64,000 nucleotides of DNA from Micromonospora pattaloongensis. Its GTDB lineage: Bacteria; Actinomycetota; Actinomycetes; Mycobacteriales; Micromonosporaceae. Shown piece after piece: positions 1-8,555 of this stretch. The notes under the pieces are model-generated. The model searched no databases. It saw only the letters and a list, made by a program, of their open reading frames with translations, and was not told the origin of the DNA. Location of the stretch: assembly GCF_900107255.1 (NCBI RefSeq), contig NZ_FNPH01000005.1:372001-436000 (forward strand), read 5' to 3'. Each line of letters starts with the position of its first letter. Positions within the stretch are counted from its first letter, which is position 1. The position numbers were made by a program, and so were the translations under genes.

Positions 1-235
1 CTGATGACCCTATCGGCCCCTTCTAAACCTCCGTGCGCCGATCACGTCAACCCGGTGCGGTGTGGCGTGGTCGAGCCGGTCGGGGAGGCCCGGATCGCCC
101 GATTGTGTGATCGCCCGCACCCGTGAAGGGTCGGCCGGGCAGGGCGAATGCCTGCGCGTACGCTGTCGTTCGGCGCGCTGACCATGCGGGGGCCCGCCGT
201 CCGATCGCCAGCGCCGACGCCGGAAGGTGCAATCC

Positions 236-1228
236 GTGAGCATGATCACCGAGCGCCCTGCCTACGGGCGGGCGGCGGGTCCGTCCGAGGATGCGGCCGA
301 GCCGGTTGCCGGGTCGCCGACCGCCGGGCCGGAGGGCGCCGCCGCGGCGGGTGGGCGGGACATCCCGGCGATCATCAAGGCGTACGTGGCGTTGACCAAG
401 CCGCGGATCGTCGAGCTGCTGCTGGTCACCACCGTGCCGGCGATGATGCTCGCGGCCGGTGGCCTGCCCTCGCTCTGGCTGGTCGCGGTGGTGCTGGTCG
501 GCGGCGCGCTCGCGGCCGGGGCGGCGAGCGCCCTCAACTGCTACATCGACCGCGACATCGACCAGCTGATGCGTCGGACCAAGCGCCGACCGCTGCCGGC
601 GCACACGGTGACCCCGCGCGCGGCGCTGGTCTTCGGCCTGGTGCTCGCCGCCGTCTCGGTGGCCCTGATGGCGGCCTTCACGAACTGGCTCGCGACCGCG
701 CTGACGCTCGCCGCCATCGTCTACTACGACGTCATCTACACGATGTGGCTCAAGCGCACGACGCCGCAGAACACGTTCTGGGGTGGGATCTGCGGCGCCG
801 CTCCGGTGCTCATCGGCTGGGCCGCGGTCACCGGCGGGCTGTCGCCGGCCGCCTGGGCGTTGTTCGCGGTCGTTTTCTTCTGGCAGATGCCGCACTTCTA
901 CGCGCTGGCCATCAAGTACAAGGACGACTACGCGCGGGCCGGTATCCCGATGCTGCCGGTGGTGGCCTCGGTCCGCCGGGTCAACCTGGAGATCGTCCTC
1001 TTCACCTGGCTGACGGTCGCGGCGTCGCTGGCCGTGTGGCCGCTCGGGATGAGCCCGGTCTACGGGCTCACCGCCGTCGTGGTGGGCGCGCTGTTCCTGC
1101 TGGAGGCGCACCGACTGGCCGGGCGGGCGCGCCGGGGTGAGCCGCTGCGGCCGATGCGGCTGTTCCACTGGTCGACCACCTACCTGACGATCCTGTTCGT
1201 CGCGGTCGCCGTCGACGCGCTCTTGTAA
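236..1228 (+). CDS. ctaB: Protoheme IX farnesyltransferase (heme O synthase)
   Basis: Integral membrane UbiA-family prenyltransferase that attaches a farnesyl group to heme B to give heme O, the first step towards heme A for cytochrome c oxidase. The two Asp-rich signatures are visible: NCYIDRDID followed by RTKRRPLP near residues 100-120, and [22 protein letters not shown] around residue 165, with multiple hydrophobic segments. Length 330 aa is normal for the family once the low-complexity N-terminus is counted. I chose GTG 236, which has GGAAG 9 nt upstream; GTG 227 and ATG 242 are in frame alternatives. The partner enzyme ctaA/cox15 lies 1.6 kb downstream on the opposite strand. Confidence 0.95.
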   Translation: MSMITERPAYGRAAGPSEDAAEPVAGSPTAGPEGAAAAGGRDIPAIIKAYVALTKPRIVELLLVTTVPAMMLAAGGLPSLWLVAVVLVGGALAAGAASALNCYIDRDIDQLMRRTKRRPLPAHTVTPRAALVFGLVLAAVSVALMAAFTNWLATALTLAAIVYYDVIYTMWLKRTTPQNTFWGGICGAAPVLIGWAAVTGGLSPAAWALFAVVFFWQMPHFYALAIKYKDDYARAGIPMLPVVASVRRVNLEIVLFTWLTVAASLAVWPLGMSPVYGLTAVVVGALFLLEAHRLAGRARRGEPLRPMRLFHWSTTYLTILFVAVAVDALL

Positions 1229-1415
1229 CCCGATCGTGTTTGGGCGGAATGCCCGATTAATGCTTTGAATCCCTTGCCGCGCTCATTTCCTGATGCCAAA
1301 TCCGGCACCCGTGTCGGAAAAATCGGGCTAAACGTTCCCTGGCAATTGTTAAACCCGTAGGTAATTGGCGTCACAATCCCCCAGTAGGTGAACGACTTAC
1401 CGCGGCTGGTCTGCA

Positions 1416-1421
1416 TAGGCT
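1416..1421 (+). promoter_or_regulatory. Leaderless -10 box of the 109-aa gene
   Basis: TAGGCT lies 6 nt upstream of ATG 1428 and there is no Shine-Dalgarno sequence, so transcription probably starts at the A of the start codon. The preceding intergenic stretch 1229-1427 contains AT-rich runs, including paired CAATT/AATTG segments near 1342-1366, that may carry additional control signals. Confidence 0.5.
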
Positions 1422-1427
1422 CGGCTC

Positions 1428-1757
1428 ATGGCAGATGGTTCCGATACGACGCTGGCGACCGAGACGCTCCCCGGGGCGCCCAGCGGATTGGTTGGCGGCA
1501 TCAAGTCCTTCGCCTCCGCGCACGGTGGCGCCAAGGCCGTCATCGAGTACGTCGGCAAGCGCGGCGCCCGGATCGTCCTGGTGGGCTCCGACGGCGTCTG
1601 GGCGGACCAGTTCGCCGACGGCACCGACGTCGCGCGCGCCGCGTGCGTCAAGGCCGGCGTCGCGGTGGAGAACGGCTGGGAGCGGGAGCTGATGGACGAG
1701 ATGGCGCCCAACGCCGATATCTGGCGCTCGATGTCCCGCCGGGCCCTGGCCCGCTGA
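1428..1757 (+). CDS. Small conserved protein of unknown function (109 aa)
   Basis: No family recognised. The protein is soluble-looking, mixed alpha/beta, with the segment ARIVLVGSDGVWADQF in the middle and a basic C-terminus (MSRRALAR); no signal peptide, membrane segment or cysteine cluster apart from one Cys. The start is supported by a leaderless promoter: TAGGCT at 1416-1421, 6 nt before ATG 1428. The preceding 200 bp are clearly less GC-rich than their surroundings. Codon use is typical of the window, so it is probably a real gene, perhaps restricted to this family of actinobacteria. Confidence 0.7.
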   Translation: MADGSDTTLATETLPGAPSGLVGGIKSFASAHGGAKAVIEYVGKRGARIVLVGSDGVWADQFADGTDVARAACVKAGVAVENGWERELMDEMAPNADIWRSMSRRALAR

Positions 1758-1788
1758 ATTCGAATCCCCCTCCGGCGAGCGCGCTCGC

Positions 1789-1898
1789 GCGCTTCCCACC
1801 CCCCCCGATGCGCCTCCGGCGCGCTTCCCACCCCCCCGATGCGCCTCCGGCGCGCTTCCCACCCCCCGGTGCGCCTGCGGCGCGCTTCCCATCCCTTT
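1789..1898 (+). repeat. Tandem 30-32 bp repeat, about 3.5 copies, each with a small stem-loop
   Basis: Units run 1789-1820, 1821-1851 and 1852-1881, with a partial fourth copy at 1882-1898. Each begins GCGCTTCCCACC, continues with a C-run and ends GATGCGCCTCCGGC. The junction of neighbouring units gives the hairpin GCGCC-TCC-GGCGC. Units differ only in C-run length and two substitutions (GGTGCGCCTGCGGC in the third). The array fills most of the space between the stop at 1757 and the GTG start at 1919, so it is transcribed with the ATP-grasp gene or ends the upstream transcript. Confidence 0.85.
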
Positions 1899-1918
1899 CC
1901 GACCGACAGGCACCAGTT

Positions 1919-2833
1919 GTGACATCCGAGCACGACCGTACGGCGACCCGGGCCCGCGCCCGGGTCGCTCTCGTTACCTGCGCCGACCTTCCCGAGCTCG
2001 AGCCGGACGACCAGCTCGTTCTGGCACCGCTGGCCGCCCGCGGCGTCGTCGCCGAGCCGGTCGTCTGGGACGCCCCCGACGTCGACTGGGGCGACTACGA
2101 CCTCGCGGTGCTGCGCTCGCCGTGGGACTACGTGCCGCGGCGCGACGAGTTCGTCGCCTGGGCGCGCCGCGTCCCGGCGCTGGCCAACCCGGCGCTGACC
2201 GTCCGGTGGAACACCGACAAGCGCTACCTGCGCGAGCTCGCCGCGGCGGGCGTGCCGACCGTGCCGACCGACTGGCTCGGCGCCGCTGACGAGTGGACGC
2301 CGCCGGAGACGGGGGAGTACGTCGTCAAGCCCGCGGTGAGCGCCGGCAGCCAGGACACCGGCCGCTACGACCTGGCCGACGCCGACCAGCGCGCGCTCGC
2401 CGTCGCGCACGTCGCCCGGCTGCAGGCCGCCGACCGGCTCGTGATGGTGCAGCCCTACCTCGATGCCGTCGACACGTACGGCGAGACCGCCCTGCTCTTC
2501 CTCGCCGGCCCGGACGGGCTGGAGTTCAGTCACGCGATCCGCAAGGGCGCGATGCTGACCGGTCCGGACGCGGCCACCAACTCGCTCTACCAGCCCGAGA
2601 AGATCACGCCGCGGACCCCGAGCGACGCCGAGCACGCCGCGGCCCGTCAGGTCCTCGCGGCGCTGCCGGAGGACATGGAGCCGCTGCTCTACGCCCGCGT
2701 CGACCTGATCCCCGGGGCGGACGGCACGCCGATCCTGGTCGAGCTGGAGCTGACCGAGCCGTCGCTCTTCCTGGGCCACGCCGACGGTGCGGCCGACCGG
2801 CTCGCCGACGCGATCGTCCGCCGCCTGCCCTGA
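1919..2833 (+). CDS. ATP-grasp domain protein (RimK/DcsG-like ligase)
   Basis: A 304-aa soluble protein of the ATP-grasp superfamily, which uses ATP to activate a carboxylate and join it to an amine or thiol. It opens with VALVTCADLPELEPDDQL and shows LAVLRSPWDYVPRRDEF, NTDKRYLRELAAAGVPTVPT, the ATP-binding EYVVKPAVSAGSQDTGRY loop, and the metal-binding C-terminal stretch ILVELELTEPSLFL. This pattern matches a group widespread in actinobacteria and often annotated after DcsG of cycloserine biosynthesis, but substrate identity cannot be read from the sequence. GTG 1919 was chosen because the longer upstream frame only translates the tandem repeat. No cycloserine pathway genes are nearby. Confidence 0.85.
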   Translation: MTSEHDRTATRARARVALVTCADLPELEPDDQLVLAPLAARGVVAEPVVWDAPDVDWGDYDLAVLRSPWDYVPRRDEFVAWARRVPALANPALTVRWNTDKRYLRELAAAGVPTVPTDWLGAADEWTPPETGEYVVKPAVSAGSQDTGRYDLADADQRALAVAHVARLQAADRLVMVQPYLDAVDTYGETALLFLAGPDGLEFSHAIRKGAMLTGPDAATNSLYQPEKITPRTPSDAEHAAARQVLAALPEDMEPLLYARVDLIPGADGTPILVELELTEPSLFLGHADGAADRLADAIVRRLP

Positions 2834-2851
2834 CGGGATCCCCGCCCGGGG

Positions 2852-3805
2852 TCAGGGCGCGTGAACCAGTCCCTGATCGGCGGCGCGGGCGGAGGCGGTG
2901 GCGGCGTCGTCGGTGCGGGGCCGGCGGGTGCGGGTCGACCAGAGCGCGGCGAGCGTGGCGACCCAGACCAGGCAGGCGCCGAGCATGTGCGCGCCGACCG
3001 CGATCACCGGCAGGCCGGTGAAGTACTGGACGAAACCGATCATCCCCTGGGCCAGCTCGACCACGACGAGCACGCCGGCGGCGCGGGCCGCGGAAGCGGG
3101 ACCGACGGCCTTGAGCGCGAGCCAGAGCGCGACGGAGAGACCGAGCAGCAGGAAGACCAGGTCCGCGTGGACCTGGGAGATCGTCGCCGGGTCCAGCCCG
3201 TTGCGCTTGGCGTCGGCGTCGCCGGCGTGCGGTCCGCTGCCGGTCACGATCACGCCGACGACGATCACGGCGGCGCTGGCCACGACGGTGAGCCCGGCGA
3301 GCGCGCGGATCGGGGACGGCACGGCCGGGATCGCCGGGGTGTCGGGCTCGTCGACGCGCCGCCAGAACGCGTACGCGACGGCGATGACGCCCATCGAGGC
3401 GAGGAAGTGCAGGCCGACCACCCACGGGTTGAGGTTGGTCAGCACGGTGATGCCGCCGATCACGGCCTGGGCCGGGATGCCGGCCAGCACGCCGCCGGCG
3501 AGCAGCACGACCGACCGGCGGCGCGGCCGGTGCAGCAGCGCGGCGACGAGCCCGGCCAGCGCGGCGGCGGCGACGGCGAAGGTGAGCAGGCGGTTGCCGA
3601 ACTCGATCGCGCCGTTGATGCCCATCGCCGGGGTGGCGGTGTACGAATCGTCGGTGCAGCGCGGCCAGGTCGGGCAGCCGAGCCCGGAGCCGGTGAGTCG
3701 GACGGCCGCGCCGGTGACCACGATCACGATATTGGCGATCAGCGAGGCGAGCGCGATACGCCGGAGCAGGTGGGTGCTGACCGGAAACCGGTCGGATCGC
3801 TTCAC
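2852..3805 (-). CDS. ctaA: Heme A synthase (COX15/CtaA family)
   Basis: Membrane heme-containing oxidase that hydroxylates the C8 methyl of heme O to a formyl group, giving heme A. Eight hydrophobic segments are evident in 317 aa, consistent with the family. Landmarks include RLTGSGLGCPTWPRC after helix 1, IEFGNRLLT (heme-ligand His replaced region of helix 2 should be checked), LHFLASMGVIAVAYAFWRR and SQVHADLVFLLLGLSVAL, which carry the conserved His ligands, and VGAHMLGACLVWVA near the C-terminus. Pairs functionally with ctaB upstream and is divergent from sufR, with about 116 bp between the starts. Confidence 0.95.
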   Translation of the reverse strand: MKRSDRFPVSTHLLRRIALASLIANIVIVVTGAAVRLTGSGLGCPTWPRCTDDSYTATPAMGINGAIEFGNRLLTFAVAAAALAGLVAALLHRPRRRSVVLLAGGVLAGIPAQAVIGGITVLTNLNPWVVGLHFLASMGVIAVAYAFWRRVDEPDTPAIPAVPSPIRALAGLTVVASAAVIVVGVIVTGSGPHAGDADAKRNGLDPATISQVHADLVFLLLGLSVALWLALKAVGPASAARAAGVLVVVELAQGMIGFVQYFTGLPVIAVGAHMLGACLVWVATLAALWSTRTRRPRTDDAATASARAADQGLVHAP

Positions 3806-3885
3806 GCGCGCAATCCTACGCAGCGTAGTTCTGCGTTCGGGCGCGTCCGGTGGGCCCCGGTGGTGGGGATCACCGGGGCTCGCGT

Positions 3886-3924
3886 TTGCGGGTCGGTCGC
3901 GAAATACGTAACGTTGGCGTTGTG
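3886..3924 (+). promoter_or_regulatory. sufR/suf operon promoter, leaderless
   Basis: TTGCGG at 3886-3891, a 17-bp spacer and TAACGT at 3909-3914 lie 7 nt upstream of the GTG start of sufR at 3922, with no Shine-Dalgarno sequence. The -10 box is embedded in ACGTAACGT, a nearly symmetrical sequence that could be part of an autoregulatory SufR operator. The geometry argues for a leaderless polycistronic mRNA beginning at the sufR start codon. Confidence 0.6.
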
Positions 3925-4695
3925 AAAAACCTGGCGGTGCTCTCCGAGCCTCAGCCGGCGACCGATCCGGTCGTCGGCGCCGCCAGCTCCCCGGCGAATC
4001 CGGCCGGCTCCGACGGGCGCACCCGGGACCGGGTGACGCAGCTGCTGTTGGAGCACGGGGCGGCGACCGCCGCCCAGTTGGGCGCGGAGCTGGGGCTGAG
4101 CCCGGCGGCGATCCGCCGGCACCTCGACGCGCTGCTCGCCGACGGCGACGTCGTCGCGCGGGAACAGCCGGTGCGCGGTCAGCGCGGCCGGGGCCGTCCG
4201 GCCAAGGTCTTCGTGCTGACCGACGCGGCGCGGATCCGCTGCGGCACCCACACCTATGACGGCATGGCCACCGCGGCCCTGCGCTGGATCTCCCGGCACG
4301 GGGGCGCCGAGGCCGTCGAGGCGTTCGCGGCCGAGCAGGTCGCCGCGCTGGAGGCGCGCTGCCGCGCCGCCATGGAGGGCGCCGGCCCGGACCCGCTCGC
4401 GCGGGCGGAGGCGCTTGCGGGGGCGCTCACGGCCGAGGGCTACGCTGCCAACGCGTCCACGATCGCCTCCGGCGGCCAGCTGTGCCAGCACCACTGCCCG
4501 GTGGCGCACGTGGCCGCCGAGTTTCCTCAGCTGTGCGAGGCGGAGACGGCGGTCATCTCCCGCCTGATCGGCACCCACGTGCAGCGCCTGGCCACCATCG
4601 CGCACGGCGACGGGGTGTGCACCACGCACATTCCCGATCCCCGACGCGCTCCGACCGGTAACACCACCGTCACCACTGTGAGGACAGATAGATGA
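3922..4695 (+). CDS. sufR: SufR, Fe-S sensing transcriptional repressor of the suf operon
   Basis: A 257-aa regulator with an N-terminal winged helix (residues about 35-90: [35 protein letters not shown]) and a C-terminal Fe-S binding region. The cysteines [18 protein letters not shown] and GVCTTH near residues 195-240 form the ligand pattern of SufR proteins, which in other bacteria repress suf when the cluster is intact. GTG 3922 is preferred because it sits 7 nt after a good -10 box; the longer frame from 3850 would include the promoter. Its stop codon overlaps the sufB start (ATGA), so it is the first gene of the operon and is likely autoregulated. Confidence 0.93.
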   Translation: MKNLAVLSEPQPATDPVVGAASSPANPAGSDGRTRDRVTQLLLEHGAATAAQLGAELGLSPAAIRRHLDALLADGDVVAREQPVRGQRGRGRPAKVFVLTDAARIRCGTHTYDGMATAALRWISRHGGAEAVEAFAAEQVAALEARCRAAMEGAGPDPLARAEALAGALTAEGYAANASTIASGGQLCQHHCPVAHVAAEFPQLCEAETAVISRLIGTHVQRLATIAHGDGVCTTHIPDPRRAPTGNTTVTTVRTDR

Positions 4696-6122
4696 CCGAG
4701 CAGATCGTCCAGCCCCTGACCCAGGAGGAGCAGCTCGCTGCCCTGGGGAAGTACGAATACGGCTGGGCCGACTCCGACGTGGCCGGTGCGGCTGCTCAGC
4801 GGGGGCTCAGCGAGGCCGTGGTCCGCGACATCTCGGCCAAAAAGAACGAGCCGGCCTGGATGCTCGACCTGCGACTGAAGGGGCTGCGCCTCTTCGACCG
4901 CAAGCCGATGCCCGCCTGGGGCGCCGACCTCACCGGCATCGACTTCGACAACATCAAGTACTTCGTCCGGTCGACCGAGAAGCAGGCGACCACCTGGGAC
5001 GAGCTTCCCGAGGACATCAAGAACACCTACGACAAGCTGGGCATCCCCGACGCGGAGAAGCAGCGGCTGGTCGCCGGTGTCGCCGCCCAGTACGAGTCCG
5101 AGGTCGTCTACCACAAGATCCGTGAGGACCTCGAGGAGCAGGGCGTCGTCTTCCTCGACACCGACACCGCCCTCAAGGAGCACCCGGAGCTCTTCCAGGA
5201 GTACTTCGGCACGGTGATCCCGGTCGGCGACAACAAATTCGCCGCGCTCAACACCGCCGTGTGGTCCGGTGGCTCGTTCATCTACGTGCCCAAGGGCGTC
5301 CACGTCGAGATCCCGCTGCAGGCCTACTTCCGGATCAACACCGAGAACATGGGCCAGTTCGAGCGGACGCTGATCATCGTGGACGAGGGCGCGTACGTCC
5401 ACTACGTCGAGGGCTGCACCGCCCCGATCTACTCGTCCGACTCGCTGCACAGCGCGGTCGTCGAGATCATCGTCAAGAAGAACGCCCGTTGCCGCTACAC
5501 GACCATCCAGAACTGGTCGAACAACGTCTACAACCTGGTCACCAAGCGCGCCGTGTGCCACGAGGGCGCGACCATGGAGTGGATCGACGGCAACATCGGC
5601 TCCAAGGTCACCATGAAGTACCCGGCGGTCTTCATGACCGGCGAGCACGCCAAGGGCGAGGTGCTCTCCGTGGCGATGGCCGGCGAGGGCCAGCACCAGG
5701 ACGCCGGCGCCAAGATGGTGCACGCCGCGCCGCACACCTCGAGCACGATCGTCTCCAAGTCGATCGCCCGCGGTGGTGGCCGCACCTCGTACCGCGGTCT
5801 GGTGCAGGTGCTGGAGGGCTCGCACCACAGCGCCTCGACGGTGAAGTGCGACGCGCTGCTGGTCGACACGATCTCCCGCTCCGACACGTACCCCTACGTG
5901 GACATCCGCGAGGACGACGTGGCGATGGGGCACGAGGCGACCGTCTCCAAGGTCAGCGAGGACCAGCTCTTCTACCTGATGAGCCGGGGCCTGAGCGAGG
6001 ACGAGGCGATGGCGATGATCGTGCGCGGCTTCATCGAGCCGATCGCCAAGGAGCTCCCGATGGAGTACGCGCTGGAGCTCAACCGCCTGATCGAGCTGCA
6101 GATGGAGGGCGCGGTCGGCTGA
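4692..6122 (+). CDS. sufB: SufB, scaffold subunit of the SufBCD Fe-S assembly complex
   Basis: The 476-aa cytoplasmic scaffold on which iron-sulfur clusters are built. It has the usual beta-helical core with [23 protein letters not shown], the ligand-bearing [10 protein letters not shown] segment and the C-terminal motif [20 protein letters not shown] shared with SufD. Full length for the family. Translation is coupled to sufR through an ATGA overlap at 4692-4695. Codon choice shows more conserved, highly expressed character than its neighbours. Works with SufD (6253) and the ATPase SufC (7733). Confidence 0.98.
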   Translation: MTEQIVQPLTQEEQLAALGKYEYGWADSDVAGAAAQRGLSEAVVRDISAKKNEPAWMLDLRLKGLRLFDRKPMPAWGADLTGIDFDNIKYFVRSTEKQATTWDELPEDIKNTYDKLGIPDAEKQRLVAGVAAQYESEVVYHKIREDLEEQGVVFLDTDTALKEHPELFQEYFGTVIPVGDNKFAALNTAVWSGGSFIYVPKGVHVEIPLQAYFRINTENMGQFERTLIIVDEGAYVHYVEGCTAPIYSSDSLHSAVVEIIVKKNARCRYTTIQNWSNNVYNLVTKRAVCHEGATMEWIDGNIGSKVTMKYPAVFMTGEHAKGEVLSVAMAGEGQHQDAGAKMVHAAPHTSSTIVSKSIARGGGRTSYRGLVQVLEGSHHSASTVKCDALLVDTISRSDTYPYVDIREDDVAMGHEATVSKVSEDQLFYLMSRGLSEDEAMAMIVRGFIEPIAKELPMEYALELNRLIELQMEGAVG

Positions 6123-6138
6123 CGCCGCCCGCGGCCGA

Positions 6139-6161
6139 CCCCCGGGCCGACGGCCCGGGGG
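6139..6161 (+). terminator. Perfect GC stem-loop between sufB and sufD
   Basis: CCCCCGGGCC, loop GAC, then GGCCCGGGGG form an uninterrupted 10-bp stem inside the 130-bp sufB-sufD gap, the only large gap in the operon. No T-run follows. It may act as a partial terminator or a processing/stability element that sets the ratio of SufB to downstream proteins; the sequence alone cannot say which. Confidence 0.55.
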
Positions 6162-6252
6162 CCGGTGGACCGGGAGCCCATCGCCCCCGCACGGCGCCCC
6201 GCCCGGGCGCACTGTCCAGGTCGACATTCGCGAGACAAAGACCAAGGAAGAG

Positions 6253-7395
6253 ATGAGCACACAGGCTTTCGCGCCGCCGACGACCAAGTCGCAGGCGCTG
6301 CGCTCGTACGACGTCGCCGACTTCCCGGCCCTGACCGGCCTGGAGGAGGAGTGGCGCTTCACCCCGCTGAAGCGGTTCCGCGGCCTGGCCGGCGGTGAGC
6401 CGGCCGCGACGGCGTCGGTCACGCACGAGTACGCGCAGCTCCCGGACGGCGTCACGGCCGCCATGATCGACAAGGCCGACCCGCGCGTCGGCAGCGTGCT
6501 CACCCCGTTCGACCGGATCAGCGCGCTGGCCTACGGCCGCGCCGAGCAGGCGCTGCTGGTCACGGTCGCGCCCGACGCGCAGGTCGCCGAGCCGGCGGTG
6601 GTGCGGGTGGTCGGCGGCGGCGCCGAGGGCGTCGCGTACGGGCACACCTTCGTCGAGGTCGGCCGGTTCGCGGAGGTCACCCTCGTGCTTGAGCACGTCG
6701 GCTCGGCCACCCTCGCCGACAACGTCGAGGTCGCCGTCGCCGACGGCGCGAAGCTGACGCTGGTCACGGTCACCGACTGGGCCGCCGACGCGGTGCAGGC
6801 GCAGCACCTGAAGGTGCGGCTCGGCCGGGACGCGAAGGTCACGCACGTGCAGGTGACGCTCGGCGGCGACGCGGTGCGTCAGTTCACCACCGTCGAGTAC
6901 ACCGGGCGGGGCGGCGAGGCAGAGCTCTACGGCCTGTACTTCGCCGACGCCGGCCAGCACCAGGAGCACCGGCAGCTGGTCGACCACACCGTGCCGGACT
7001 GCCGCAGCTACGTCGGCTACCGCGGCGCGCTGCAGGGCGACGACGCGCACACCGTCTGGGTCGGCGACGTGCTGATCCGTGCCGCGGCGACCGGCACCGA
7101 CACGTACGAGATCAACCGGAACCTGGTGCTGTCCGACGGCGCCCGCGCCGACTCGGTGCCGAACCTGGAGATCGAGACCGGCGAGGTCGCCGGCGCCGGG
7201 CACGCCAGCGCGACCGGCCGCTTCGACGACGAGCAGCTGTTCTACCTGATGGCGCGCGGCATCCCCGAGGGCGAGGCGCGCAAGCTGGTGGTGCGGGGCT
7301 TCTTCGCCGAGCTGCTCAACAAGGTCCCGGTCGAGGCGCTGCGCGAGCGGCTCGGCGACGCGATCGAGCAGCGCCTGCAGAAGTCGGCTGCCTGA
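6253..7395 (+). CDS. sufD: SufD, SufBCD complex subunit
   Basis: A 380-aa SufB paralogue that forms the SufBC2D complex and is needed for iron entry. The C-terminal family signature EQLFYLMARGIPEGEARKLVVRGFF is present, as is the beta-helix core with RQFTTVEYTGRGGEAELYG. ATG 6253 has AAGGAAG 3-9 nt upstream. It follows sufB after 130 bp that contain a strong stem-loop, and it is separated from the Rieske gene by only 2 bp. Confidence 0.97.
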   Translation: MSTQAFAPPTTKSQALRSYDVADFPALTGLEEEWRFTPLKRFRGLAGGEPAATASVTHEYAQLPDGVTAAMIDKADPRVGSVLTPFDRISALAYGRAEQALLVTVAPDAQVAEPAVVRVVGGGAEGVAYGHTFVEVGRFAEVTLVLEHVGSATLADNVEVAVADGAKLTLVTVTDWAADAVQAQHLKVRLGRDAKVTHVQVTLGGDAVRQFTTVEYTGRGGEAELYGLYFADAGQHQEHRQLVDHTVPDCRSYVGYRGALQGDDAHTVWVGDVLIRAAATGTDTYEINRNLVLSDGARADSVPNLEIETGEVAGAGHASATGRFDDEQLFYLMARGIPEGEARKLVVRGFFAELLNKVPVEALRERLGDAIEQRLQKSAA

Positions 7396-7397
7396 TC

Positions 7398-7736
7398 ATG
7401 TCCGAGCCCGTGCTGATCTGTTCGACGGAGGACGTGCCCAAGGGCACGGCGATCAGCGCCGACGTCGACGGCACCCAGATCGCGATCGTGCACGCCGAGG
7501 ACGACCAGTTCTACGCGGTGCGGGACGAGTGCTCGCACGCCGCGGTGGCGCTGTCGGAGGGGGAGGTGGAGGGGTGCACGCTGGAGTGCTGGCTGCACGG
7601 TTCCCGGTTCGACCTGCGCACCGGTGAGCCGACCGGGCTGCCCGCCACCGAACCCGTGCCCGTCTACCCCGTCGAGATCCGCGACGGCGGCATCTACATC
7701 AGTCTGACCCCGAGCAATGGAGTAACAGCACCGTGA
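7398..7736 (+). CDS. Rieske [2Fe-2S] ferredoxin of the suf operon
   Basis: A 112-aa single-domain Rieske protein related to the ferredoxin subunits of non-heme iron oxygenases. The two ligand pairs are visible: CSH in RDECSHAAVAL and CWLH in LECWLHGSRFDL, giving C-x-H and C-x2-H. It sits between sufD and sufC, an arrangement typical of actinobacterial suf operons, and its last codons overlap the GTG start of sufC by 4 bp. A role as electron donor for cluster assembly or maturation is inferred from position only. Confidence 0.93.
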   Translation: MSEPVLICSTEDVPKGTAISADVDGTQIAIVHAEDDQFYAVRDECSHAAVALSEGEVEGCTLECWLHGSRFDLRTGEPTGLPATEPVPVYPVEIRDGGIYISLTPSNGVTAP

Positions 7737-8506
7737 GCGTTCTGGAGATCCGAAACCTGCAGGTGTCGGTGAAGCTGCCCGAGGGCGAGCTCAAGCCGAT
7801 CCTGGCCGGGGTCGACCTGACCGTGCGGTCGGGGGAGACCCACGCCATCATGGGCCCGAACGGCTCGGGTAAGTCCACCCTGGCCTACTCGATCGCCGGC
7901 CACCCGAAGTACGAGATCACCGGTGGTTCGGTGACGCTGGACGGCGAGGACGTCCTGGCGATGTCCGTCGACGAGCGGGCCCGCGCCGGCCTCTTCCTGG
8001 CCATGCAGTACCCGGTCGAGGTGCCCGGCGTCTCGGTCGCCAACTTCCTGCGCACCGCCAAGACCGCGGTCGACGGCGAGGCGCCGAAGCTGCGCACCTG
8101 GGCCGGCGAGCTCAAGGGCGCGATGGAGCGTCTGCAGATGGACCCGGCGTTCGCGCAGCGCAACGTGAACGAGGGCTTCTCCGGCGGTGAGAAGAAGCGG
8201 CACGAGATCGTGCAGCTGGAGCTGCTCAAGCCGAAGGTGGCGATCCTCGACGAGACCGACTCCGGTCTCGACATCGACGCGCTGCGCGTGGTCAGCGAGG
8301 GCGTCAACCGGGTCCGCGACACCGGTGAGACCGGCCTGCTGCTGATCACGCACTACACCCGCATCCTGCGCTACATCAAGCCCGACTTCGTGCACGTCTT
8401 CGTCGCCGGCCGGATCGTTGAGGAGGGCGGCCCGGAGCTGGCCGAGAAGCTCGAGGCCGAGGGCTACGAGCGGTACGTCGCGGGCGCGGGCGCGGCGAAG
8501 GCCTGA
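7733..8506 (+). CDS. sufC: SufC, ATPase of the SufBCD complex
   Basis: Soluble ABC-type ATPase (257 aa) that drives conformational change in the SufBC2D scaffold; it is not a transporter. Walker A GPNGSGKST lies at about residues 40-48, the signature FSGGEKKRHEI at about 146, Walker B with LKPKVAILDETDSGLDIDAL at about 162-182, and the switch His in LLITHYTRILRY. GTG start overlaps the Rieske gene (GTGA). Confidence 0.98.
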   Translation: MSVLEIRNLQVSVKLPEGELKPILAGVDLTVRSGETHAIMGPNGSGKSTLAYSIAGHPKYEITGGSVTLDGEDVLAMSVDERARAGLFLAMQYPVEVPGVSVANFLRTAKTAVDGEAPKLRTWAGELKGAMERLQMDPAFAQRNVNEGFSGGEKKRHEIVQLELLKPKVAILDETDSGLDIDALRVVSEGVNRVRDTGETGLLLITHYTRILRYIKPDFVHVFVAGRIVEEGGPELAEKLEAEGYERYVAGAGAAKA

Positions 8507-8555
8507 GCCGACCCGTTCGCCTGGTCCGGTCCGTTCGAGGAAGGGTGCTGTCCCG

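Noticed and set aside
47-1168. 373-codon open frame on the minus strand opposite ctaB
   Set aside because: Composition is His/Arg/Gly-rich with no domain, typical of antisense frames in very GC-rich DNA; ctaB on the plus strand is unmistakable.
1789-1898. Short regular repeats considered as a CRISPR array
   Set aside because: Units are adjacent without spacers, are GC-rich tandem copies, and no cas gene is nearby.
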